This document shows, one piece after another, positions 53,670-61,539 of a stretch of DNA of 64,000 bases. The notes beneath the pieces are model-generated. The model worked only from the letters and a program-made list of their open reading frames with translations, was not told the origin of the DNA and searched no databases. Made by a program: the position numbers and the translations under genes. The stretch spans positions 1 through 64,000 of the forward strand of contig CAZEAP010000018.1 of the NCBI GenBank assembly GCA_964510315.1, in the 5' to 3' direction. Source of the DNA: CAZEAP01 sp964510315 (GTDB lineage: Bacteria; Planctomycetota; Brocadiia; SM23-32). Position 1 is the first letter of the stretch. The number at the start of each line of letters is the position of its first letter.

Positions 53670-54638
53670 ATGCGAAAGACGAAGGCTGAGAGTCAACTGG
53701 AGATACCCCAGGATTCCATTCAGGCCCTGATCGACGAGATCGAAAAGGTCTACATCGGAGAACGCGACCGCGTCGAGCTGGCCCTGGTGGCACTGCTGGC
53801 GGGCGGACACCTCATCATAGAGGACGTGCCCGGCGTGGGGAAGACAGTGCTGGCGCACACGATCGCCCTGGCACTGGACTGCGAGTTTCGCCGCATCCAG
53901 TTCACACCGGACCTGCTGCCGGCCGATCTGATTGGCGTCAACATCTACGATGAACAGAAGTCCCGGTTTGTCTTCAAACGGGGACCGCTGTTCGCGAACA
54001 TCATTCTGGCCGACGAGATCAACCGCACCACTCCAAAGACCCAGAGCTGCCTGCTGGAAGCGATGAACGAGAGCCAGATCACCGTGGACGGCGTGGTGCA
54101 TCCACTGCCCCAGCCGTTTTGCGTGCTGGCGACCCAGAACCCTTTCGAGTTTGAGGGCACCTATCCCCTGCCTGAATCCCAGCTTGACCGATTCTTCTTG
54201 CGCATGAACCTGGGTTATCCTACTACCGAGCAGGGCAAGGAGATCATCGTCTCCCAGCGCGTCAGGCACCCGCTGGAGAACGTCGAGTCCGTGCTGCGGG
54301 CGCCGGAGGTGCAGAAACTGCAGAAGACCGTGCGGCGGATCCACGTCTCCGATCAGGTCCTGCAATATGCCATGGACCTGGTGGAGGCCAGTCGCAACCA
54401 CGAGGCCGTGATCCGGGGGGTGAGCCCGAGGGGCGCCATTCACCTCTACCGAGCCGCTCAAGCCCTATCGCTCCTGCGGGGCAGACAGTACGTCGAACCC
54501 GACGACCTGAAGGAACTGGCTGGACCTGTGCTGTCCCACAGGATGCGCCTGCATCGGCCCACCGGCAGTCAGGACAGTTTCCAGGAGGCCGAGCGCGTGA
54601 TCCGCGAACTCCTGGAAGAGATACCGGTTCCTCTATGA
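53670..54638 (+). CDS. MoxR-family AAA+ ATPase
   Basis: About 322-residue chaperone-like AAA+ ATPase. Walker A is IIEDVPGVGKTVLA, Walker B is ANIILADEINRTTPKTQSCL, and the sensor region is FCVLATQNPFEFEGTYPLPE. The start at 53670 follows GAGGAG seven bases upstream; an ATG at 53643 is only 13 bases from the -10 box. First gene of the classic MoxR-DUF58-transglutaminase trio, which is thought to act in envelope or metal-cofactor maturation. Confidence 0.94.
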   Translation: MRKTKAESQLEIPQDSIQALIDEIEKVYIGERDRVELALVALLAGGHLIIEDVPGVGKTVLAHTIALALDCEFRRIQFTPDLLPADLIGVNIYDEQKSRFVFKRGPLFANIILADEINRTTPKTQSCLLEAMNESQITVDGVVHPLPQPFCVLATQNPFEFEGTYPLPESQLDRFFLRMNLGYPTTEQGKEIIVSQRVRHPLENVESVLRAPEVQKLQKTVRRIHVSDQVLQYAMDLVEASRNHEAVIRGVSPRGAIHLYRAAQALSLLRGRQYVEPDDLKELAGPVLSHRMRLHRPTGSQDSFQEAERVIRELLEEIPVPL

Positions 54639-54665
54639 CGCCCCGAGAGTGCGGGTGGTCGCCCG

Positions 54666-56006
54666 ATGGCCACAAAACGGGACAATCGCCGTTCGAAGCT
54701 GGTAGAGGCCGCCCGTTTCGTCGGGTTTAACGGCTGGATTGTAGCTCTGCTTGGAGTGCCGGTCGCGTTTCTGATGAAGAGCTGGGCGACGTTGGTGCTG
54801 TGCCTGCTGGTCTTCCTGGTCTGGCAGGTCGTCTCGGTCCTTGTCACCGGGTTGTACCGGGCGCGCCGCAGTGGGACGCGCACCCGGCTGCGCTGTCGCA
54901 TCAGCCGATGGGGAGGAGTTTACTGCGGGATCGCCCTGCTCTTCTGCCTCCTCTCGGTTCAGTGGGGCGTCAATCTCTTTTCGCTGGCCGCCGCGTTCCT
55001 CGTCGGGGGCTTTCTCACCTCGCTGCTCCTCGCGCTCCTGTCCCTTACCCGGCTGGGAGCTGAGTGGCAGCTTCCCGACCACGTCTTCGCCGGTGAGTCC
55101 TTCCCGGCCGCCCTCACCGTGAGCAACCAGAGACGCTGGCTGGGGAGCTTCGGCCTGCATGTCACCAGCGCCGGCGTCGACGGCACCCCACCGCACGGCG
55201 TGCATCGCATACGGCGCCTGCCCCCGGGGGAGGAACGCTCGGTCGCTCTGCGCGAAAGTCTCCCGGAGCGTGGTCGGCACCGATTGCCGCCGGTGATGAT
55301 GCGTAGCGGCTATCCGTTCGGCCTGACCGAAGCCAGGCTGGTGGCTCAGTGGAACGAAGAAGTAATCGTGCTGCCGAGGCTGGGGCGGATCCACGAGGAA
55401 GCGCTGGTCCGGGAAAAAGGCAGCGAGGCCCGGTGGATGCTCCAGGTGCGCCGAAAAGAGCAACAGGGGGAGTTCCGCTCACTGCGTGAGTACCAGCCCG
55501 GGGACGACCCCCGCTTCATCCACTGGAGCACCAGCGCGCGCCTGCACAAGCTCTACGTGCGGGAGTTCGAGCAGCGGGAGATGCGCAGCGTCCTGATCCT
55601 GCTGGACACCAAACCCCCGGCGGGCTCGCCCGGCGAGCTGCAAGCCTGGGAGGAACGCTTCGAGACGGCGGTCAGCTTTGCCGCCACCTTCGGTAGTCTG
55701 CTGACCCGGCGGAACATTTTCTTTGCTTTCGCCTCCTATTGCCCCCGGCTGGTAAGGCTGCCCTACCGGAGCGGCCGAAGCCACCTTTTCGAGTTCCTGG
55801 AGGAGTTGTCGGTTGCCGCCCCTTCCGACGAACATTCCTGCCGGGACCTGCTCGGGCGAATCGCCGACGGGGACGAAGTGGACGGCGGCGTCTGCCTCGT
55901 CACGCCCGGCCCGCAGAGCACAAGTGTCGCGTCGTTGGACGCGCCTCACGTCACGATAGACGTCAGCCATCCGGACTTCGATGAGATCTTCAGCACCGGC
56001 GTTTGA
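54666..56006 (+). CDS. DUF58 domain membrane protein
   Basis: 446 residues with two N-terminal hydrophobic regions (about 20-62 and 78-118), then a beta-sandwich and the DUF58 core, recognised by GEFRSLREYQPGDDPRFIHW and LYVREFEQREMRSVLILLDT (a vWA-like fold). Partner of MoxR ATPases. Starts 27 bases after the MoxR stop. Its last 26 bases overlap the next gene, implying translational coupling. Confidence 0.9.
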   Translation: MATKRDNRRSKLVEAARFVGFNGWIVALLGVPVAFLMKSWATLVLCLLVFLVWQVVSVLVTGLYRARRSGTRTRLRCRISRWGGVYCGIALLFCLLSVQWGVNLFSLAAAFLVGGFLTSLLLALLSLTRLGAEWQLPDHVFAGESFPAALTVSNQRRWLGSFGLHVTSAGVDGTPPHGVHRIRRLPPGEERSVALRESLPERGRHRLPPVMMRSGYPFGLTEARLVAQWNEEVIVLPRLGRIHEEALVREKGSEARWMLQVRRKEQQGEFRSLREYQPGDDPRFIHWSTSARLHKLYVREFEQREMRSVLILLDTKPPAGSPGELQAWEERFETAVSFAATFGSLLTRRNIFFAFASYCPRLVRLPYRSGRSHLFEFLEELSVAAPSDEHSCRDLLGRIADGDEVDGGVCLVTPGPQSTSVASLDAPHVTIDVSHPDFDEIFSTGV

Positions 56007-58248
56007 ACGGCAGCCGGCGACGGCTGAGCTGAAAGGAGACTCCTGGCTCCTGCTGCTCAGTACGTACGCGCTTATCACGTCGGCCGCGCTGCTGCTGTCG
56101 GTCACGGAGACGGTTTTCGGTTATGCCTTCGCCGCCGCGGCTTTGTGCGCGGGCCACGCCCTTATCTGCGGTCCCGGCGGACGCCCTCTCCTCTCGTCTC
56201 GAGGCATCCAGATAGCGGGCGTAGTAGCCCTTGTGGCCAGCGTGGCGCACGCCCAGTGGACCAGCATTCACATCAGCTACGCCTCGGGCCACTTCCTGAT
56301 TATGGTGCAGTTGATCATGCTCTACGGCGAGCGCCGGCTGCGCCGCATGCGCGTCATCGAGGCGACGGCCATCCTGCAATTCCTCATAGCCGGCATCTGG
56401 GCGCTGGAGTTGCTCTACATGCCTTTCTTTCTCCTGGCGGCACTGTGCCTGCTGGCGAACATGGCGACAGTGGAGATGCACCGGGCCACGGATGCAGAGA
56501 CCGCGCCGGCGACGGCCGGCCCGGCAGACCTCCTCGCCGCTCTGTGGCTGCCCTTGATGGGAGTGCTGTTGTGCACGGGGGTCGGTTTCGTCCTGCTGCC
56601 CCGTGCCAGTTGGGCCGGTCGCCCGCATCGCCCCCTCGGCCGGCTGATGACCGGTTTCTCCGAAAACGTATCGCTCAGAGAAATCGGAGCGTTGCGTAAG
56701 AGCGAGCGGCTGGCCTTCGAAGTTAAGTTCCTGAAGCCGGAAGAGCAACGGATCAAAGGGGAAGACGAAGGCACGCACGTGCCTCCGCGCCTGCTGATGC
56801 GAGGTACGGCGCTGCCCGGCTACGGAAACGGCGAATGGTACGGCTACGGAGTCGCGATCCAGCGCATACTCCGCCGGGGCCCGAAGGAACGGAGCGGCCC
56901 CCGGCAGCTCTTCTCCTCGCGGGACATCTACGAACTGAAGGAGCTCGAGACCTCCTACGAGCGGGTCATTCAAAAGGTCCGCCTGGCCCGACATCCGGAC
57001 GAGGTCCTCTTCTCGCTCTACAGGGCGGTAAGGATAGCGGGTGCGCCGCCCTATTCGCTGACCGTGCACCCGTTCTCCCATCAGGTGGACGTGACAACCC
57101 GGGCCAAGCATCAGAGGCGCTACGAAATCGTCTCCAAGGTGCCGCAGCTAACGCCCGAACAGCTCCGGGAAGCCGGCACGCCGTCGCCGATTGCGCCCTG
57201 GCACGTCCTGTGGGAGACGCCCGACCACCTCCGCCTGGTCCTTCAGCGGGTTGCCGAGCGCATAGAAGAGCTTTACCAGCCGACTAACGACTACGACCGC
57301 CTGATGGCGGCCGAGCGCTACCTCTCCGACGAACAACTGTTCGCCTACTCCCTTGAGCTTCCCGATTACGGCACGCGGGACCCGGTGGCCGCTTTCCTGA
57401 CGGACACCCGCAGGGGAAGCTGCGAACACTTTGCCAGCGCCCTTGCGCTCATCGGGCGGGTATGGGACATCCCGACGCGCCTGGCGATCGGTTACAAGGA
57501 AGGAGAACTCAACCCCAACACCCAGACCTACCAGTTCCGCGACTCCGACGCGCACGCCTGGGTGGAAGCGTACTTCAACGACGTCGGATGGGTGCAGTTC
57601 GATCCGACTCCCTGGGTGAGCGGCTCCGGGAAAAAAGTCACCTCCTGGGGGATCGTCGACACCGTCTCGGCGGAAGTGGATTCCTGGGTGAGGGTGGCGG
57701 GCTCCTGGCTCAGCGAAACCTGGGAATCCGACATTATCGGATACAACAGGGCTCAACAGAAGGAGTTGCTCGACGGGCTGATCGCCGGGGCCAAAAGCCT
57801 GGCCAACGACCTGTCCCGCGCCTTCGGCGTGGTGGCGCCGCTGCTGCCGGACGCCGCCTGGCTCCAGTTGCTCCTCGCAGTGGTCGCCCTGACCGGTCTC
57901 GTCATGCTGCTGCACGTCGGGGCAAGCTGGCTGCAGGCGCACCTGCCCGGCCGGCGGGGGCGCCGGCAGAAGACACTTCGCTTCTACGAAGACCTGCTGA
58001 GGATACTTCGCAAGAAGGGGATAGACCGTGCTCCCTCGGCAACCCCCCGGGAACTGGCCCGGGTCGCTTCGCGCAAGCTGGGCCGTGCCAACGGCGACGC
58101 CCCCGCGGTGCGGTCCGCGATCCAGCTCGTCACGGACATCTACTGCCGCACGCGGTTCGGCCGCCAGGACCTCGATGAGGAACAGCAGGAGGCGATACGG
58201 GCAGCCCTGCGTGAGCTGAAGGGGGCGAAACCCCTCGGGCCGGCCTGA
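55981..58248 (+). CDS. Transglutaminase-like membrane protein (TgpA type)
   Basis: 755 residues. Five or six N-terminal membrane segments (to about residue 205), a large external region, then a transglutaminase-like core with Cys in RRGSCEHFASALAL, His in DSDAHAWVEAYF and Asp in VQFDPTPW, followed by one more membrane segment (LQLLLAVVALTGLVMLL). The C-terminal cytoplasmic tail carries a DUF4129-like segment. Third gene of the MoxR-DUF58-transglutaminase operon. The natural substrate of this family is unknown. Confidence 0.9.
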   Translation: MRSSAPAFERQPATAELKGDSWLLLLSTYALITSAALLLSVTETVFGYAFAAAALCAGHALICGPGGRPLLSSRGIQIAGVVALVASVAHAQWTSIHISYASGHFLIMVQLIMLYGERRLRRMRVIEATAILQFLIAGIWALELLYMPFFLLAALCLLANMATVEMHRATDAETAPATAGPADLLAALWLPLMGVLLCTGVGFVLLPRASWAGRPHRPLGRLMTGFSENVSLREIGALRKSERLAFEVKFLKPEEQRIKGEDEGTHVPPRLLMRGTALPGYGNGEWYGYGVAIQRILRRGPKERSGPRQLFSSRDIYELKELETSYERVIQKVRLARHPDEVLFSLYRAVRIAGAPPYSLTVHPFSHQVDVTTRAKHQRRYEIVSKVPQLTPEQLREAGTPSPIAPWHVLWETPDHLRLVLQRVAERIEELYQPTNDYDRLMAAERYLSDEQLFAYSLELPDYGTRDPVAAFLTDTRRGSCEHFASALALIGRVWDIPTRLAIGYKEGELNPNTQTYQFRDSDAHAWVEAYFNDVGWVQFDPTPWVSGSGKKVTSWGIVDTVSAEVDSWVRVAGSWLSETWESDIIGYNRAQQKELLDGLIAGAKSLANDLSRAFGVVAPLLPDAAWLQLLLAVVALTGLVMLLHVGASWLQAHLPGRRGRRQKTLRFYEDLLRILRKKGIDRAPSATPRELARVASRKLGRANGDAPAVRSAIQLVTDIYCRTRFGRQDLDEEQQEAIRAALRELKGAKPLGPA

Positions 58249-58260
58249 GGCAGCCCCGTC

Positions 58261-59196
58261 TCAGCGGTCCTGTTCCTCCAGCAGCGCCGAGACTTCTTCG
58301 GGGGCGGCCCCCGCTCCGGCGTCCCGCACGAGGCCGAAGGCCGCCGGCACATCTTCGAGGACGTCTTCGGCGGTCATAGAGAGTTCCCCCTTCCGGCGTG
58401 CGGCCAGATCGCCCGCCAGCCCGTGGACGAACACCGCCAACTGCAGCGCCTCGAAGCGGCCCAGCCCCTGGCACATCAGTCCGGCCGCCATCCCCGTCAG
58501 CACATCCCCGGTTCCGCCGGTAGCCATCCCCGGATTGCCGCTGGAGTTCACGTAGACGCGCTCGCCGTCGGTCACCACGGTGCCGGCGCCTTTCAGGGCC
58601 AACAGCACGCCATACTCGGCGGCAAATCGGGCCGCCACACCCCTACGGTCGTCCTGCACCTCCGAGGGTCGGCCGCCGATTATCCTCGCCATCTCCCCCG
58701 GATGGGGGGTCAGCAGCCGCGGCGCTTCGGCCTCTCGGAGCGCCTCCCTGGCTCCAACCAGCGCATTGAGGCCGTCGGCGTCGACCACCGCCGGCAGGGG
58801 CAGTTCGCGCACCAGCCTGCGCACGGCGTCCGTCGTCGGCGAATCGCGCCCCACCCCGGGTCCGAGGGCCACCACGTCGAACTCCCCGGTCATCTTCAGG
58901 ACGGCCTCCGCGGCGCGCTCCCCGAGGATGGGGGCGCCGGTTTCAGGCAGCGGGCGCGACATGGCACTGGTCAGCTTGATCTCCGCCACGGGGTTCAGGC
59001 TGGCCGGCAGCCCGAGGGTCACCAGGCCGGCGCCGGCCTTCTGAGCGGCGACCGCCGCCATGCATCCCGCCCCGGTCATCCCGGGAGAGCCGGCCACCAC
59101 CAGCACCCGCCCGAAGTCCCCCTTGTGTGCGTCCCGCGCGCGTTCCGGCAGGGCCGGCAGGTCCCGAACGGTGATAAGTCCCTTGGGCGCGCTCAC
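58261..59196 (-). CDS. nnrD: ADP-dependent NAD(P)HX dehydratase
   Basis: 311 residues of the ribokinase-like YjeF C-terminal family. It repairs hydrated NAD(P)H using ADP. Seen: GRVLVVAGSPGMTGAGC, VVALGPGVGRDSP, RLLTPHPGEMARI, and the anion hole GMATGGTGDVLTGM. The epimerase (NnrE) half found fused in Escherichia coli is missing. Its start overlaps the larB stop by four bases. End of the tsaD-larB-nnrD operon. Confidence 0.93.
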   Translation of the reverse strand: MSAPKGLITVRDLPALPERARDAHKGDFGRVLVVAGSPGMTGAGCMAAVAAQKAGAGLVTLGLPASLNPVAEIKLTSAMSRPLPETGAPILGERAAEAVLKMTGEFDVVALGPGVGRDSPTTDAVRRLVRELPLPAVVDADGLNALVGAREALREAEAPRLLTPHPGEMARIIGGRPSEVQDDRRGVAARFAAEYGVLLALKGAGTVVTDGERVYVNSSGNPGMATGGTGDVLTGMAAGLMCQGLGRFEALQLAVFVHGLAGDLAARRKGELSMTAEDVLEDVPAAFGLVRDAGAGAAPEEVSALLEEQDR

Positions 59197-59960
59197 GGCG
59201 CTTCCTCCTTCCGGACGGCCATGGCATTGATAAGAGCAGCCATGTAGCCGCCGCCGAAGCCGTTGTCAATGTTGACCACCGCCACCCCGGCCGCGCAACT
59301 GTTCAGCATCGTCAGCAGGGGCGCCAGCCCCCCGAAACTGGCCCCGTATCCCACGCTGGTCGGCACGGCGATGACCGGTCGGGCCACCAGGCCGCCCACC
59401 ACGCTGGGCAGCGCGCCCTCCATTCCCGCCACAACCACCAGGACGTTCGCGTTCTGCAGCTCCTCCCGGTAGGCCAGCAGCCGGTGCAGACCCGCCACGC
59501 CGACGTCGCCGACCAGCTCGGCGTCCGCTCCGAGCGTTCGGGCCGTGATGAGCGCCTCCCGTCCGACGGGCAAGTCGGCCGTTCCACCGGTGACCACCAG
59601 GACCGAACCTCTATGCGGGACCGCTTCACCCCGCAGCGTGATGCAGCGAGCGGTGGAATCATACTCCGCCCCAGGGGCCACGCCGGCGACCGCCTCGAAG
59701 TGGGCGGGATCGGCCCGGGTTGCCAGCAGACTGCTTCCCGCGCCGACGATGTTCTCCGCGATTCGGGCCACCTGTGCGGGGGTCTTCCCCTCGCAGAAAA
59801 CGACCTCGGGGACGCCGCAGCGCAGGGCCCTGTGATGGTCTATCTTCGCAAACCCCAGGTCCTCAAACGGCATGCCCCGGATGCGTTCGATGGCCTCGTC
59901 CGGGGTCAGGTCTCCGGCCGCAAGCCGCTCGAGCATATCTCTCAGCTTATGCTCGTCCAC
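59193..59960 (-). CDS. larB: Nickel-pincer cofactor biosynthesis protein LarB
   Basis: 255-residue LarB, which carboxylates and cleaves nicotinic acid adenine dinucleotide in synthesis of the nickel-pincer cofactor of lactate racemase-type enzymes. It is related to PurE: the C-terminal half has VVVAGMEGALPSVVGGL, VIAVPTSVGYGASFGG and LNSCAAGVAVVNIDNGFGGG. The N-terminal half contains GFAKIDHHRALRCGVPEVVF. larC, larE and larA are not in this window. Located between tsaD (22-base gap) and nnrD (4-base overlap); both larB and nnrD concern nicotinamide nucleotides. Confidence 0.93.
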   Translation of the reverse strand: MDEHKLRDMLERLAAGDLTPDEAIERIRGMPFEDLGFAKIDHHRALRCGVPEVVFCEGKTPAQVARIAENIVGAGSSLLATRADPAHFEAVAGVAPGAEYDSTARCITLRGEAVPHRGSVLVVTGGTADLPVGREALITARTLGADAELVGDVGVAGLHRLLAYREELQNANVLVVVAGMEGALPSVVGGLVARPVIAVPTSVGYGASFGGLAPLLTMLNSCAAGVAVVNIDNGFGGGYMAALINAMAVRKEEAP

Positions 59961-59982
59961 CTGGTTCCACTCCCCCTGAAGG

Positions 59983-60996
59983 CTACGGTCGGGCTTCCAC
60001 GCCGAGGGGTGCGGTCCGGCCGGCGCTCAGCAGCCGGCATCCCATCCCGGCGGTCATGGCCGCATTATCCGTGCAGAACCGCCGGGGCGCAAGATAAAGC
60101 GGAACGCCCGTTCGGGCGGCCTCGGCCCGGAGGCGCTCCCGCAGGCGTCCGTTGGCGGCGACCCCGCCGCCCACCAGTATCGAGCCCGCGCCCCGCCGTT
60201 CGGCGGCATCCAAAGTCTTTCCCACCAGCACGTCCACCACGGCTTCCTGGAAGCCGGCCGCCACCTCCGCCACGAAGCCCGGCTCGTATTGCGCCTCGGC
60301 AATGTCCTCCTTCGAGGCGTTCTGTCCGAGACAGTGGTAGAGGACGGCGGTCTTCAGGCCGCTGAAGCTGAAGTCCGCGCTGTGCGGCTCCAGCCACGCC
60401 CTGGGGAAGTTGACCGCCTCGGGATCGCCCTCACGGCCCGCCTTCTCGACGGCGGGGCCCCCGGGGTAGCCCAGACCCAGGATGTTGGCCACCTTGTCGA
60501 ATGCCTCCCCCGCCGCGTCGTCCACGGTGCCGCCCAGGAGCTTGTGCCGCAGGGGGCCTTCGGTGACAAACAGGCTGGTGTGCCCGCCGCTGACCACCAG
60601 GCTGACCGCGGGCAGCTCCGGCTTCGCACCCCCCAGCCACACGCTGTAGATGTGCGCCCGGAGATGGTCCACCGACAGGAGGGGGAGCTGGAGCGCCCAG
60701 CTCAGCGACTTGGCGGCCGTCACGCCCACCAGCAACGCTCCGATCAGCCCGGGCGTCGTTGTCACCGCGATCCCGTCCAGGCCGCTCAGGTCCGTATCTG
60801 CCTCGTCCAGGGCAGTCGCGAGGACCGGCAGGATGTTCTCCACGTGCGCGCGGCTGGCAATCTCCGGCACGACGCCCCCGAACCGTTCGTGAAGTTCGTG
60901 CTGGCTGCTCACCACGCTGGCAAGCACCCGGTCGCCGTCCTCCACCACGGCGGCCGCGGTTTCGTCACAGGAACTCTCTATGCCGGCTACTTTCAC
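59983..60996 (-). CDS. tsaD: tRNA N6-threonylcarbamoyladenosine transferase TsaD
   Basis: 337 residues. Transfers threonylcarbamoyl to A37 of ANN-decoding tRNAs with TsaB/TsaE. Seen: VAGIESSCDETAAAVVEDG, the iron-binding VDHLRAHIYS, VSGGHTSLF, GTVDDAAGEAFDKVA and LVGGGVAANGRLRERL. The GTG at 60996 is chosen because homologues begin exactly there; GAGGAG is 12 bases upstream. The frame is open 55 codons further, with an ATG at 61062. First gene of tsaD-larB-nnrD. Confidence 0.94.
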   Translation of the reverse strand: MKVAGIESSCDETAAAVVEDGDRVLASVVSSQHELHERFGGVVPEIASRAHVENILPVLATALDEADTDLSGLDGIAVTTTPGLIGALLVGVTAAKSLSWALQLPLLSVDHLRAHIYSVWLGGAKPELPAVSLVVSGGHTSLFVTEGPLRHKLLGGTVDDAAGEAFDKVANILGLGYPGGPAVEKAGREGDPEAVNFPRAWLEPHSADFSFSGLKTAVLYHCLGQNASKEDIAEAQYEPGFVAEVAAGFQEAVVDVLVGKTLDAAERRGAGSILVGGGVAANGRLRERLRAEAARTGVPLYLAPRRFCTDNAAMTAGMGCRLLSAGRTAPLGVEARP

Positions 60997-61154
60997 GTTG
61001 CTCGGCTGCTCCTCAACAGGGGCGGGAAGCGTGGGGCTGCGCCTGCGATGATTCCCGTCCATCCTATTGCCACCGACGATGCAGCGCAAAGGGAGCCGGC
61101 CCGCGTCGACGTCTTCCTCTCCGAAGAATTCACCGCGGCGCGGCAGATTCAGTG

Positions 61155-61183
61155 TTGACAAAGGCCCAAAGTCGCGTTATAGT
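61155..61183 (+). promoter_or_regulatory. Strong sigma-70 promoter
   Basis: TTGACA (61155-61160), 17-base spacer, TATAGT (61178-61183). Transcription should start near 61190, leaving a leader of about 350 bases before the secreted-protein gene. Confidence 0.85.
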
Positions 61184-61188
61184 GCCGA

Positions 61189-61539
61189 GCGGAGGGTGAG
61201 CCGTAAGCACGAAAAGGGGTTGCTCCCGGCCGAAGCACTAAAGCTTTGTACTGAGCTTTGAGCGTAAGGGGGGGGTTGCTCACGGCCAACTCCGCCTGCG
61301 CACGTGAGCGACGCCCGGTGATCGAGCGGCCCCCGGCCGGGGCCGGGACCTCAGTGGTGGCTTATTGGATTCCTTTGGCGATCTGAGCAAGTGAGGGGGG
61401 GACGGTCCGGCGCCGTGGGGGGCGCGCCCACGAGCACGTCACAGGCGGGTGCAGAAAGGGGGTGAGAAGCGGCCGCAGCACCGACGGCAGCGATGTTTTC
61501 GGACCGTAAGGTAGACCTTCCTATCAGGAGATCACCAAG
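61189..61539 (+). promoter_or_regulatory. Long, potentially structured leader RNA
   Basis: The 350-base leader begins with nested long-range helices: GCGGAG (61189-61194) with CTCCGC (61290-61295), and GTGAGC (61196-61201) with GCTCAC (61278-61283). Inside are an AAAGCT/AGCTTT hairpin (61240-61259) and two related segments sharing GAGC...TAAG...GGGGTTGCTC.CGGCC. The motif CCGTAAG or GCGTAAG occurs three times (61201, 61261, 61502). It then runs through GC-rich sequence to an AAGGT/ACCTT hairpin and the CAGGAG ribosome site. It matches no riboswitch class I can name. Helices are by eye. Confidence 0.5.

Noticed and set aside
61189..61539. c-di-GMP, c-di-AMP or cobalamin riboswitch
   Set aside because: The conserved core sequences of these classes as I know them are not present; only generic GAAA and GGGGTT pieces match.
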